A stretch of DNA of 64,000 nt from Excoecaria cochinchinensis. Taxonomy: Eukaryota > Streptophyta > Magnoliopsida > Malpighiales > Euphorbiaceae. The notes under the pieces are model-generated. The model saw nothing but the letters and a program-made list of their open reading frames with translations, did not search any database and was not told where the DNA came from. This document shows positions 23,861 through 35,958 of this stretch, one piece after another; within the stretch, counting starts at the first letter, position 1; the number at the start of each line of letters is the position of its first letter. Location: positions 7,451,001-7,515,000 of the forward strand of contig CANTUQ010000031.1 of NCBI GenBank assembly GCA_947683425.1, given 5' to 3'. Both the position numbers and the translations under genes were made by a program.

Positions 23861-24026
23861 ATCGGTCGAGAGACGGCCGATAGAAATATCTTTGCATCGC
23901 CGAGCGGATCGAGACAAGGTCCACCCGGTAGAAGGCAGGGAGGGGGAAAAGCCGTCGCAGGTACGCTTCCTTTCTGACCTTTCTCTGAGTTTTGGCTTAT
24001 CTAGGCGCTTGTGCACTAGTTTCCCC

Positions 24027-24041
24027 AAAACTGGGGGCAAC
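24027..24041 (+). other. Polypurine tract of element A
   Basis: AAAACTGGGGGCAAC directly precedes the LTR start TGTAAGCACC (24042). The same sequence lies at the matching place in B. Confidence 0.85.
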
Positions 24042-26054
24042 TGTAAGCACCGTGTCCCGGAGCGATCCGGATCAGAGGTTACCCTATGATGAAATCGGTG
24101 TCCAAGCCTGTATGGTAGGTTGGACTTAGAGGTTTTAGCCCCGCGTTCCATGAGAAGTGAGGTTTTTATCGTTCCTGGGCCGAAGGAGAGAAGAACAGAG
24201 GTTTTTTCGAGTCAAAAGGCTTTTTGCCCTCGACAGACGGCCAGCCCGTCTGTGAAGTTAGCCCGTCGCTCCGAGTCACCGACGGCTCAAGGTATTTTTC
24301 GACGCCCGTCGGAAAGTCACCGCCCCTATCAGATTGCCGCCTGGTTTCCCGGAGCACGCAACCCTTCCGACGCCCGTCGGTGGATGTGGCAGGGCCGTCG
24401 GACTAATCCTTGTGTCAGAAGGATTCTTCCGACGCCCGCCTCTATACACCGACCCCCGTCGGTCGTGTCTGGCTATAAAAGCTCCGGATTTTCATTTGAA
24501 AAGGGTTGGAAAAATTTTCAGAAGAGGAAACTCTGCCCAATTTCAAGCACATTTTCTCTCTCTTCCAAAAACACTTTTTCTAAAAGAACTCTATCGAATC
24601 AAGGATCAAATCAATCAAAGGAACTAAAAGCTAATTAGTTTTCTTTAGATTTTGACTCCAAAATCGATTTTCTGAAGGATTGGAGGTGAAATATCTCATT
24701 TTCTCTCTTTAATCTTTCATCTCTGCTTCTCGTGGAACGCGCGGAGCTCTAACCGACACCAGAATCTCACCTGAAGTGATTATCTGAGGGTAAATATTCC
24801 GGATTCTTTCTCCATTTTCATCTCATATTTAATTTTTTATTTATTTATTTATTCATTCTGTGAAATTTTTGAATATCTGTCATTACTTTCTTTCATTTTG
24901 ACTCTCTCATCTCCTTTTGGGATAAAACTTGCTTTTTGACCTTGAAAGGCTTCTTTTTTCCTTTCTGTTTTTCGGAGACAGAGGTGACCGACGGGTCATC
25001 TTCATGACCGACGCCCGTCGGTCACCCACCTACAGACGCCCATTCTTGAGTGACAAACGGGCATGTCGGATAACCGAACCGACGCCCGTCGATCAACCAG
25101 GAAAGGCCGTCGGTGGGTTCTGTCTCCATTTTTTAATTATTTTTCATCTCTATCCAGTCTCTTTGATTTCTTATATGTTAATTTTATGTATATTAACCTC
25201 TCTTAACTTTCTGTGAGTGTATATCGGTCCTCCTGGATTATCCCGAGCTTGAGCGGCTATCTACCATGTTCGGAGGATCTCGTCCGGTTTAGTTTCCTAA
25301 TCCTCTTGTTTCATTTCTTTTATTGATTATCTTATGTATATGGATGCACTCCTTTCATATCCCATTGATGTATAAAAATGACTCAAGGGTTTTATATTTA
25401 ATAAAATGAGGTTTACACAAAACTGGACCAATGTCCTATTTCATCCAATAAAACCATCACAATGAAAACATTCAATTTTAATAACGACGCATGCGAGGAC
25501 CAAAGTCCTCAGAATATGCAATGTCCCGATTTATGTATGATCCGCACATTTACAAAAGGGAGTTGTATTTCGCTCCTTGTATTATTGTAATTTATCGCTT
25601 TTATTATCTATTTGATCATTTATTGCTTTCAAAATGTGAATAAATACGCTTTTCAATTAAACTGCATAGTGTGGAGAGAGAGCGAATTAATGACATTAAA
25701 ATTTGATCATAAGCTAATCGAGGTAAAAATAGATGAGAAATCTCGGACCTAGCTCTGGTCTTTGGGCTCAAGAGGTTAGAGGTCATCCTCCAAAATACTT
25801 CTTGGGTCACGAGGCTTTAGCGCTAATCCTAGGCCTCATGGCCCAATATGGATAAAATGCGCAAGTCTTAGGCTCTCTGAGGCGAGAGAAACTTTCCCAA
25901 TGTTCTATTGGGTGGCGACTCCATGATTCCTCCTTGTTGCCCAATATAGACGCACTTGCGATTTATTGCAAGCTGTCAACGGACCCGCAAATGCCCCGAT
26001 CACCCACGTGCGGGCGGTCGAACGGGCGGCGCTCGGGATCCGGCGCGCATCACA
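24042..26054 (+). mobile_element. Element A, 3' LTR
   Basis: TGTAAGCACC to GCGCATCACA. It matches 8797-10810 with about 30 differences, many of them C/T or G/A. TATA box at 24474-24480; CGTCGG clusters at 24230-24465 and 24985-25110. It is followed by the TSD CCTTG. Confidence 0.93.
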
Positions 26055-26620
26055 CCTTGCTAACCCCCATTCAATCTGCAAGGTGCGTAGCACTCTCTGG
26101 CTGCTGCACGAACTGTGAGACGTAGCAGGCTTTGGCTACAATCCCAGTTTGGTGAAGAGCAGTGTGTTCTTTAACTGCAGCTTCGATCTGAAGTTCCCTT
26201 GCTAACCCCCATTCGATCTGAAAGGTGCATAGCACTCTCTGGCTGCCGCGCGAGCTGTGAGACATAGCAGGCTTTGGCTACAATCCCGGTTTGGTGAAGA
26301 GCAGTGTTTCTTTAACTGCAGCTTCGATCTGAAGTTCCCTTGCTAACCCCCATTCGATCTGCAAGGTGCGTAGCACTCTCTGGCTGCCGCGGGAACTGTG
26401 AGACGTAGCAGGCTTTGGCTACAATCTCGGTTTGGTGAAGAGTAGTGTTTCTTTAACTGCAGCTTCGATCTGAAGTTCCCTTGCTAACCCCCATTCGATT
26501 TGCAAGGTGCGTAGCACTCTCTGGCTGCCGCGGGAACTGTGAGACGTAGCAGGCTTTGGCTACAATCTCGGTTTGGTGAAGTGCAGTGTTTCTTTAACTG
26601 CAGCTTCGATCTGAATTGAA
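26055..26620. repeat. Tandem array, about 141-bp unit x4 (B)
   Basis: Units starting CCTTGCTAACCCCC lie at about 26055, 26197, 26338 and 26479. Each contains the modules CTCTGGCTGC, AGCAGGCTTTGGCTACAATC and CTTTAACTGCAGCTTCGATC, which are the reverse complement of modules in A's array. Element A inserted at the start of a unit; the severed end of the previous unit is at 8740-8796. Confidence 0.85.
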
Positions 26621-26946
26621 GCGATATTCTCTGTACCTGTGTGATAAAAAGGTTTTGTTAGTTCATGTTCGAGTGGTCATCTTTTAACCTGTTTATTAAT
26701 GGCGGGATTTTCGCTTTTATCTGTTATGCCATGTTTCATTTGTTCTTTTTTATTGAGTTGTTATTCATCATTTTTTCACCATTTTTCTTTTAGAGTATGA
26801 GTGATTGTGAAGGTATATACTCATCTGCTATATGAATGAATCATAAATTTTGAAAACAAAAGTTTTTCACTAAAAATATCTATTTTGTACAACATATATA
26901 CAAAGTACAAATATACAAAAAATATGACTCCCTGAACGTCATAGAG
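26621..26946 (-). other. 3' flank of accessory gene (B)
   Basis: AT-rich non-coding sequence aligning with A's 22680-23035. No other feature is seen. Confidence 0.5.
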
Positions 26947-26949
26947 GTG

Positions 26950-28915
26950 TGTAGTCAGAGGGCTCATCAGGGTCCTCATCATCCGATATATGCACTATCC
27001 CGGGCAGAGGTGGAGGCGGAGCTGGCCGTGCCGGAGGTGGAGGCTGAGCTGTGGAGGGTCTTGCCTCGGCATCGTGGGCCCGCCTGAATCGAATCTAAGC
27101 GTGGCCATCCAAGAAAGGCTGGGTGTAGGTCCTGATGAACTCCAATGTCTCTGATACTGTGCCTCCCAACTTCTTGAACGCCTTGCTCAACTGAGTGGTC
27201 TGCTCGCTGGCAGCCCCCTTCATGTGCTCTAGGCGCTGCTCTGTCTGGTCCCTAAACTCCCTCATGGTCTGAGACAAAGGTGGGAGTATCCCCTCTATCG
27301 CCTGGACGCGGGATCTTAGAGAGTCAAGTGACTCGTCAATCATCTGCAGGGTCATGTCAACCCTCTGAGACGCCTGGTCCTATGATGTCCTCAAATCATG
27401 AGGGAGCTACTGTCTGAGCTCCCTCTGACCCTGAGCAACCTACTCAATCAGCCTCAATTGCTCACCTCTGAGGGTCTCTACGACCCGAGCCTGTTCATCC
27501 CTGAAAGCATCCATAACCCGAGCCTACTCCCGCGTAGTATGCTCAATGTAGCCAGCCTGCTCTTGGGCCAACCGCTCCACTGACTGGGACTGCTCCTGAA
27601 TAGCAGCCTACTGGCGGTCCAACCTCTCATGAATAGCTCTGTCCCTCTCATCCTGTCGTCGCTCTAAAGCTGCGAACATGGAGGTGAGGAGCTAGGAGAA
27701 GTCAGGCTGTGCTGGCTGCTGCTGTGGTGGCTCTGGAGGCGGTGCTGTAGAGGTGGATGCCCCCGGGTCGCCTCTAGAATATGGGTGATACCTCTCAGGG
27801 GGCCCATGGGTAGTCCTATGCACTCTGAAGCCCGGCGATGGGACAGGAGTCGGTGCTCGGGATGCTGGTGAGGCAGCAAAAAGATCATCCATCGTGATCT
27901 CTATATCGAAGTCCGATGGGGTCCCGGGCTGCTCCTGCTGCTGCGGCGGTGGCACAGTCTGAGGCTGAGGAGGCTGAGGCTCTGGCTGTGTAGGCTGATC
28001 CTTTGGGTGCTCCGGGTGATCTGCATCTGGACCCAAGGGTGGAAGCGAGAACATCCACCGGGTCTCATGAATGGTCAACACCCTATAGGCCTCCGCCTGG
28101 CCTGATATCTGGGAGATCATCCCCATCTGTACTGCCGCTGTGGCGTCCACATGGATCCCCTCCTCCAAGGGTCCTCTCAACCTGTCAGGGGCAACTCCCA
28201 ACCTCAAAAGTAGCCGGGTGATAACTCCTCCCACTATCACCACAGGTGTCAACCCTCTGCCGACTATGGTTAAGTTGGCCAAGATCTCATGGCTAATGTT
28301 GAGATGCTGGCCTGCCACCATGGCCCAGAGGCTCCAGATCTCGGCCGCATTAAGTGGCCCTGGATTACCAGCTCGACCGAGGTACGAACTGGACAGCACT
28401 CTGTGCAAATACCGGAGTGCCTGAGACACCAGTACGGTGCTCTTTGATGTATCATGATCATACAGCACTCCCGGTATGGCAATAGCCGCCCAATGGGCGC
28501 GTCTAACAGCTCGCCGTGGGATCTCGACCCCCTCCTCTGTAGGGAGCCCCATGGCCTGAGCGAATCTCTATCTAGTGATACTGAAGTGGTTGCCATAAAA
28601 CCAAAACTGAACCACCCCTGGGTCGGTATCTGCACTCTGAAAATCGGTGTAGCGAAGAGTGGCCAGGACCTGGCGAGTAGCCTCTGGAAAAGTCTGGAAG
28701 GAGGGCTCAAGGAACTCTGTCCACCCAGCACCCTGGACGAGCAAATCAAACTCTGGGGCCATCCCTAGGGCCTCCAGGAACGGCTGGGATACAAAACGGC
28801 TGGCCCGAAGCTCTACCTGAGGCAATGCTCTATACCTCTGAGCTGACTCAGCATCCATCCAATCCGGAACTACGATCTCGGGCTGGGCCTGCGGTACTCT
28901 ACGTCTGGGAGGCAT
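26950..28915 (-). pseudogene. Sense accessory gene of element B (several stops)
   Basis: This is the homologue of the gene at 20631-22661. The ATG is at 28915 (MPPRRRVPQAQ...). It has the same order: plant-transposon-protein-like N-terminal domain, P/Q-rich linker with fewer repeats, E/Q/R-rich coiled coil and an acidic tail ending near 26950. Stops interrupt it near 28567, 27690 and several times in the coiled coil (27360-27620). Protein-level similarity to A is far above what the stops would suggest (long stretches of identity), so decay is recent. Together with A it shows that this gene is a constant part of the family. Confidence 0.7.
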
Positions 28916-28916
28916 C

Positions 28917-29624
28917 CTGCAAAGATAAAAAAATTAGATAGCGAAAATTTGATAAAACAAGTATTATTAGACTTATTCTCAAGGGGATGGCCCACTTGGG
29001 CCTCACCAGGGCAATGGCGGCTCGAAAACTAAATAGAGAAACTAATAATAAATGAAAAGGGCAAAGGTTGCCCACATGCTTTACACATATCAAGGCAAAA
29101 ACAATATGCAATTAGCATGAAAATAATTTGAAACAAGGAAAGGAAATGGGCTTTCTAGGTCCCAAGGCATGCATTATACATAAAAATATTCAATTCTAGA
29201 ATAAATAATAAAAATTTGGGCAGCACCCCGGCAGGGGTATGCCCGACCTCCTGCATAAAAAGGCAACAAAATAGGCCTCAGGCCTCGACAATAATATACG
29301 TATGTAAATGGGACACACCCCGGCAAGAGTGAGTCCCCAACAACACAAAATAATGGCCTCAGGCCTCACAAGCAATATATACACAGAATAGTACGCTAGA
29401 AACTGTCTATTTCTAAAGCACCAAAGTTATAGAAAAATTCTATTTCTATGTGATCATGCAAAAATTCAGGTTTAATTGCACTAAAATAATAATAAAAAAA
29501 ATGGGCAGCATTCTCCCTAAGTTCCTAAGGCATCTAAAATTTTCTAAACATTTCTAAAGTTAAAAGAAGAAGAAATGAAGAAATAAATTAAATAAAATTC
29601 AAAAGAAAGTAGTTATTTACTTAC
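28917..29624 (-). other. Predicted 5'UTR intron of the accessory gene (B)
   Basis: Donor GTAAGT (minus strand, 29624) and acceptor TTTGCAG (ending 28917), one base before the ATG. It mirrors the intron at 19910-20629. Confidence 0.6.
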
Positions 29625-29818
29625 TTGTAGTCGCGAGAAGTGTAAAAACTGGAGAAAAATAAATATCCAAGCACCCGGTGAGTAGAGAATGCGAAAATAT
29701 AAAGAAATCGCGAAAAAATAAGAGGAAATGCTTGAAAAACCGCTAAAAAACGCAAAAAAAACGGTTTGAGAGAGGAAATAAAAGGGACAACAGCGTTTGC
29801 ACCGTCTGTCACTCGCCC

Positions 29819-30060
29819 TTATATAGAATTTCGTGACTGACGGGCTGGGCGTCTGTATGTGACCGATGGGCTGGCCGTCTATCACGCCATAAATGCAAGT
29901 TAATGCGCGTGATGAATGCAATACTGACGTCTGCCAGGTGGATCTATACCGATGGGCAGGCCGTCTCTTAGGAGAGGCGGGCAGGCCATCCCTAAGATTA
30001 GGCAGGCAGGCCGTCGCTGTGTAGGGACGGGTAGGCCGTCGGTGACACTTCCCTATAAAT
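29819..30060. promoter_or_regulatory. Bidirectional promoter of the accessory gene pair (B)
   Basis: The minus-strand TATATAA (29825-29819) faces the sense gene. The plus-strand TATAAAT (30054-30060) faces the DUF7745-like gene, whose ATG is at 30129. Between them lie GACGGGCTGGGCGTC, GGCCGTC and related words. The layout is the same as at 19465-19714. Confidence 0.65.
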
Positions 30061-30128
30061 TCTCAAAATTTTTGCTCTTCTTGTGTCTCTTCATTTTCCA
30101 ACATCTTGAGCCTTTCATCTCTCCCAAT

Positions 30129-31395
30129 ATGTCTTCTTCTCTAGCCCAAAGCATGCACCGTATTTTAGATGACAAACACCTCCGGTTTTGTGCCGGGTCA
30201 AAGTCGACCAAAACATCCTTCTGGCGGCAACCCACTTCTGGAACCCCCGGTTTCACGTCTTCCGCTTCACCTACCAGGAACTGTGCCCTTTGCCTGAAGA
30301 GTTAGCTACCATTCTGGGAGCCTGGTTCCCTCCTAGTGCTCTGCCTTGTGTCCCCCGCTGTGGTCTATTTCAGACCCGGGACATAGCCATGGCTCTCAGC
30401 ATACCTTCTTCTGAGGCCGTCCGGCTGATTCCTCCGGGCTCTTCCTTTGTCCTGGGGCCACTGATCGAGGCTCTGGATCAGTTCACCGACATCCCCACCT
30501 ATCGGGTAAGCATCATATTCTTGTTTTGCATGGTGAACTTCCTTACTGTTGTTCCAGGGGGTTTGACAGGTGTCTCTCGCCTGTTTGGAGTCTTGGGTGA
30601 CTTTCATCTGGGATTATCACCCTTGCCGCTCATCCTGGCTGAGACCATTCTGGGCTTGGATGCTGTGAGCTCTGGATCCACAACAACCTTTGCCGGCAGC
30701 CCCTTATTGCTCCAGGTACGTCATTATTTTAAAGGTAGTGCATCCCTTATGGATTTTCACACTAGCTTTTCTTAGCGGGAGGTGCGTCCTTTCGGATTTT
30801 CACACAACCCTATGCCTTATTTTTGCCTGAAGTAAACCCTACTTACTCCAGCGGCTTTTCTCATCTTTTTTCTTTTTCTTCTCTTCTTTCTTTTTCTTTT
30901 TTTTTTTAGATCTGGCTGCAAGAGAAATTGAAGATGTTGTCTGAGCCACCCCCTCGAGTTACTCCACAGTACTCGCCGAGCCACTTTCTGCCGGTTCGAC
31001 GACTTCATGGGTGTGCCACTACTAGTGAAGGCATTACCAGATTTGGCGAGCTGTCAGATGACGACATCAGTTTTACGTCTGCCTGGCTCCCACTGTCTCA
31101 AGTGGTCATTGATGGGCCATCGGGGTGTGTTCCCCTCTGCGGCCTCCGTCAGGCCACCTTCTACATCACCTCTTGATGTACACGTCAGTTCGGGATGACC
31201 CAGGATGTAGTGAGGGTTCCCTTGTCTTTCCGGGCAGGAGCTCTCTCGGCTGCGTTTGCTTCTCGGTATCATGAGCTGTGGGGCAGACTACCAGTGAAGA
31301 CTGTTATCCCGAGGTTCGGCAATCATTACGTGTCTTCGACTAACGAGTACAAGAAGTTGATCCTTAGTCCAGCATCTGGTCGGCGAGAGCAGTAG
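30129..31395 (+). pseudogene. Antisense DUF7745-like gene of element B (two exons, broken)
   Basis: It runs opposite to B's gag-pol. The ATG is at 30129 (MSSSLAQSMHRILDD). Relative to A, about 37 bp are missing after codon 17, which shifts the frame. From 30188 the frame reads the DUF7745-type core: ATHFWNPRFHVFRFTYQELC, then FLFCMVNFLTVVPGG and LAETILGLD. Exon 1 ends at 30715 (CAG/GTACGT) and exon 2 starts at 30910 (TTTAG/ATCTGG), in frame, and ends at 31395. One TGA (31174-31176) interrupts exon 2. The conserved intron in both copies argues that the gene is real and is transcribed on this strand. Function unknown. Confidence 0.7.
30716..30909 (+). other. Predicted intron of antisense gene (B)
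   Basis: GTACGT donor and a long T/C tract ending TTTTTTTAG acceptor, 194 bp. Removing it joins LLLQ to IWLQ in frame. The intron contains stops in all relevant frames. Confidence 0.7.
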
Positions 31396-31793
31396 TAGGA
31401 CTTAGCTTAGCTTACATATGTATTTTTTTTAGTGCTACATTTCTTTTTAATGCAGAACTGGGAAATGACAAAAATGAAAAGAATAATATTCATTCTATTT
31501 CACGAATTTGTGTACATTTTCATATAATTTCAGCATACATGATCAGTTTTGGCATTTACTCAGCTGCTTACACGCTGTCAATACAAGGAACCAAATTTTA
31601 ACAGCATCAACTCCTGTTACCAATCGGCCCTCTCGGGTTTTCACGATCGGACATTTTCTCTCATGCCTCTAATTTTTGCACAGGATGCCTTTTTTCGATT
31701 TTCACCCTGTCGAGGCGCCCAATTTTAGCACAGCCGCCTTTTTTCGATTTTCAACTTGCAGGGCATTTTATTCTCTTCTTTTTATTTTGGTCT
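31396..31793 (-). other. Spacer between pol and antisense gene (B)
   Basis: Non-coding; it aligns with 17705-18093 of A (the 'GAAAACCCGAGAGGGCCGATTGG' region, reverse complement). No gene is seen. Confidence 0.6.
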
Positions 31794-34060
31794 TTAGCCG
31801 TGGAACCTTTTAAGTCTGTCGACATTGATCGGCTCTTTGAATTCGTTCCCATCACTATCCGACAAGATTGCAGCTCCTTTGGACAGTAATTTCTTAAGGA
31901 TATACGGCCCTTCCCAGGTCGGTCTGAATTTCCCTCTAATATCTGGTATGCCTGGCCTCATCTGCTTGAACACCAAGTCCCCTTCTTTCAGCGGATGCTT
32001 TCTTACCTTCTTTCTGAAAGTTCTTGCCAATCTCTTCTGGTAAATCTGATTATGATAATAAGCTTTCAGCCTACTCTCATCCAGTAATTTTAAGTGCTAT
32101 AGCCTCTGCTGCGCCCATTCGGCCTCTGGGATTTGGGCTTCTATGACCACCCTCAGTGATTTGAGCTCTATCTCAACTGGTAATACTGCTTCCGTTCCGT
32201 ATACCAGGGAAAATGGTGTAGCGCCTGTAGACGTCCTTACCGTTGTTCTATATCCCCACAGGGCGAAGGGTAACTTTTCAGCCCTGTCTTTGTAGGTTTG
32301 GACCATCTTGGACAAGATTTTCTTCATATTCTTATTAGCGGCTTCTACTGCTCCATTCGCTTGTGGTCGATAGGGAGAGGATTTATGATGCTCGATACCA
32401 TACTTCTCGAGGAGCTTCCTGGTTTCTCCCATGAACTGCACCCCATTATCAGACACTATATGATGAGGGAGGCCATATCTGCAGATCAAATTTCACTCTA
32501 TGAACTTGGCCATATCCCTTGCGTCAATCTTCTTGAAGGATTCCGCCTCTATCCATTTGGTAAAATAATCAATTGCGACTATGATGTATCTGTGCTCATT
32601 GGACGCCGTAGGGCGAATCTCTCCAATGATATCTATCCCCCAAGCAGCGAAAGGCCAAGGTGATGTCAGGTTACGTAACTCTGATACCGGCAGGTGTCTC
32701 AAGTCTACATATTGTTGGCACAACTGGCATTGTTTAACATACTTTGAGTAGTCATTGTCTATCGTAAGCCAATAGAAGCCTTGCCTCATGATTTTCTTAG
32801 CCAAGGTCAAACCGTTCATGTGGGCCCCACAGACACCTGCATGGGTTTCCTCCATCACCTTGCGGGCTTCCTTTTCATTCAAGCACCTGAGCTGAATCCC
32901 GTCTGACTGTCTTCTGTACAACACACCTTCCAAGGATATGAACTGAATAGATAGCTTCCGGATCATCCTTTGGTCTTTCTCAGTAGCTTCTTCAAGAAAT
33001 TCATTGTTTTCTAAGTAATTCATGATGTCGAAGTACCATGGTTTCCCGTCCGCCACTTCTACTTCCATTACAGGCTCGATCTCAAAGCTAGGCTTATCAG
33101 AACTCGAAATTAGCACCGGCTTCATAGCCACTCCCTCAGGGTTATCCCACATCGACACTAAGGTTGCCAGTGCATCAGCCAGACGATTCTCATCTCTCGG
33201 CACGAAGTGGAAAGTGCAAGTCTCAAACTGCCCGCAGGCTTCTTTCAAATATTCGACATAGGGTACTAGCCGCTCTTCTTTTATAGCCCACTCACCTCGG
33301 ATCTGGTTAATTACCAAGGCTGAGTCACCAAAAACCTCTATATTCTTTGCCCCCAATGCCGCTAAAGCTTCCAATCCGAAAGTGCATGCTTCATATTCGG
33401 CTTCATTGTTGGTTGCTTTGTATCTCAGTTTCTTGGCTAGGGGAAGTTTTTCGTTGTTTGGGGTTGTCAGGACGATTCTGATTCCGGCCCCTTTGTTATT
33501 CACTGCCCCGTCAAAGTGTAACTGCCATCCTTGGACAGAAATTGCGACTATGCTCTCATCAGGAAAGGTAAACTCGGGAGTGTCTCCTTGAATAGGATGC
33601 TCGGCAAGAAATTCTGCTACGGCCCGCCCCTTAATAGTTTTGCGAGTGATGTATTGCACATCGAACTCCTGTAGCAAAAGCAGCCACCTCCCCATCTTAC
33701 CAAGCAAAGACGGCGCGTTCTGCAAATATCTTAATGGATTTTGCTTGGCCACTGCCTGAACTTTGTATGAGTGGAAGTAATGTCTCAGCTTCTTTGACGC
33801 CCAAATGACTGCGAGGCAGATCTTTTCTACTTCAGCATGTTTTATCTCATAAGCCAAGAACTTCTTACTGAGGTAATAAATTACAAATTCCACCCCAAAT
33901 TCATCTTGTTGAGCCATCATGGCGCCCACTGAACTGCCTTCTACTGCCAGATACAGGATAAGCGGTTTGATTGGTTGCGGCGGCCTTAGCACTGGCGGAT
34001 TCAATAGGTATTCTCCGATGCTGTCAAAGGCTTTCTGGCAGTCTTCATTCCAGACCACTG
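31794..34060 (-). pseudogene. pol: RT tail-RNase H-integrase of element B (5' part deleted)
   Basis: The frame begins right after a deletion junction (34055-34062) at the PVVWNEDC position of RT, so all catalytic RT motifs and the protease are gone. RNase H (about 33850-33250) and integrase (about 32950-32150; DIIGEI, SDNGVQF, GAVEAANKN) remain in one long frame to 32491. There TGA replaces a Lys codon of A. A second stop lies near 32096. The C-terminus ends at 31794 like A. Where A has stops, B mostly keeps sense codons, so the two copies decayed independently. Not functional. Confidence 0.88.
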
Positions 34061-35079
34061 GGACCCGCCGGCCTACTGGTTCCTTGACCGGGGTTAGCCC
34101 TTTCAGTAAAATTATCATTGTTAGCCTTCCTAGCCAAGAACTCTCCTTCTGCCTCGATGGCTATATCCTTGAGAGACTCCCAGTCCTTCAACCCCTTCAT
34201 CTTCAACCCATCTTTCAAGTACGAGCTTCCATTCTTGATAAATAAACGAATCTGATCCTGGGTGTCCGGCTTTCTCCACATCTCCATTACTCGGTTCCGC
34301 CATCGGGTGAGATAATCATGGAAAGATTCTCCAGCCTTCTGCTGGAGCAGTTCAAGATCTTTTAGAGTTACCTCCATTCTGGTATTGCAGTCATACTGCT
34401 TCAAAAACTCCTCAGTAAGCAGATCCCAATCTTCTTTAGTGCGACGGTCAAGACTATGATACCAGTCGATGGCATGGGCGGTCAGACTCAGACAAAAGTA
34501 TTCTACCATCTACTTCTTAGACAACGTGGTCCCCTTCATAACCAGAGAATACTGTTTCACATGAGCGGTTGGATCAGAAGTTCCATCAAATTTTGGCACA
34601 TCTGGCATCTTAAAGTTATAAGGGATCGGGTCCTCTCCCTCCAATTCCTTATCCTCTGGGTTCATCCCTTGACCCCTGCTCAACATACGAGCCATATCTT
34701 CTAACATCTCTTCCATTTTTTTTAAAATGAAGTCATCGGTCTGAGGTGCCTTCCCCCTCTCGGATGCAATGCTCATCCTATCATCTTCAATATCATCATC
34801 AATTCTCAGCACAGGCCTTCTTCTCTGCTCTCCCGAGGCTACTGACCTTAACTCTACTGGTGGCAGCCTAACAGGCTCCTCTCGTCTTTCACCCCTTTCT
34901 TCCTCTGGCTCATTCTGCCTCACTGGAGGAGGAGGAGGAGGAGGATTCTGTGGAGCATTCTGCTGCGCCAAGGCGGTCAACAGATTCATCATTTTGCCCT
35001 TGAATTCCTCAAATCGCCGGCCCACTTCTTCCGCAATCATGGCCCTGGTGGCGTCATCCCCCCTAGGCGAGTTTGCCAT
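34045..35079 (-). pseudogene. gag: gag of element B (truncated by deletion, one stop)
   Basis: The ATG is at 35079 (MANSPRGDDATRAM). The N-terminal P/E-rich part and Gag core match A closely. A TAG at 34512-34510 replaces a Gln codon. The frame runs to the deletion at about 34060 and then into a few unrelated codons. The zinc knuckle, protease and G-patch present in A (12764 onward) are lost. The junction carries a short CCCAGT/CCCGTAGT similarity, suggesting microhomology-mediated loss of about 2.7 kb. Confidence 0.88.
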
Positions 35080-35938
35080 ACAGTATCGCTGATTTCTGAT
35101 AAGATTTCTGGTAGACCCTCTCTATCTGACAGCTCAGGAGTAGGAACTCGGATCAGTCATCCGGTTGGTGATCTAGTCCACCTGGGCAGATCTATGATGG
35201 CTGCAGGGACAAGACGTTAGGCATGATGCATGAAATACAGGTATAATTTATGGTCGTGATATGCAACATTCACAGAGCACAAGCAAGCAAGTAGGTCCTT
35301 CCACCCTTATTTCTCCCACACACGTGGTCGTGCAGTCTCTTTCCTAGGTGGGATTAGCCCAGGGGTCAACGAGGGACCCAATGGACACGCACGGTGCGCG
35401 GCGAAAAACCGGCAGCATGACACTCCTATGCTAATGTACAAGCGGATGGATAATGATTGTCACGTATTTGGACGTTCCATAAATTTTGACATGGCCCTAC
35501 CGGGGCATGATAGCCTTTGGCTAGGTTACCAAGCGAGACATCTGGGCTCACCCAATGCATGAGGATCCATACAGCAAGCATGGAATTAGGGTTCATTTCA
35601 CCTGTGGAAAGTAACTACAGCCATTACATGAGCTTTGGACAAGGGAGATGTTTCTTTAAGGCTACCCAAGCATGATCCCTGCCGACAGGTCTAGCTCATA
35701 ACGAGCGTAGCGACCGATCGGTTCATCATTTTGATATACCATTTGAGGTACGTGGCTTGGGCTGGTAATGAGGTCGTGCATCAGGAATGCACCGGGGCTA
35801 AAAGAGGAACCAAACTAGCGTATTCTAAGGCTCTAATGATATGCGAATGTAAATTTGAGGGAAAGCGAATTTATGAAATAAATTTTAATCATAAATGTTA
35901 AACGAGGTATTTTTAAATTAAAATCTCGAACCATAAAT
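35080..35938 (-). other. Untranslated leader of element B
   Basis: Aligns with 10830-11728 of A. No gene is seen. Confidence 0.6.
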
Positions 35939-35957
35939 GTCCCCAGTGGAGTCGCCA
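35939..35957 (-). other. Primer-binding site, tRNA-Arg, element B
   Basis: The minus strand reads TGGCGACTCCACTGGGGAC, 1 bp from the LTR end (35959). It is identical to the site in A. Confidence 0.85.
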
Positions 35958-35958
35958 C

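Larger units (their letters stand above)
8797..26054 (+). mobile_element. Element A, Tat/Ogre-like LTR retrotransposon, complete but decayed (17.3 kb)
   Basis: The TSD CCTTG lies at 8792-8796 and 26055-26059. The LTRs are 8797-10810 and 24042-26054. By eye they differ at roughly 30 positions (about 1.5%), suggesting a young insertion of several hundred thousand years on usual plant rates. The element has a tRNA-Arg primer site, gag-protease, RT-RNase H-integrase, an antisense DUF7745-like gene, a sense accessory gene, tandem repeats and a polypurine tract. All ORFs carry stops or frameshifts. It belongs to the same family as B and lies inside B in the opposite orientation. Confidence 0.93.

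Noticed and set aside
30506..30557. Possible 52-bp intron (GTAAGC...TTCCAG) in the DUF7745-like gene of B
   Set aside because: Removing it shifts the frame to an immediate stop, while reading through gives a conserved protein segment; the acceptor AG is absent in A.
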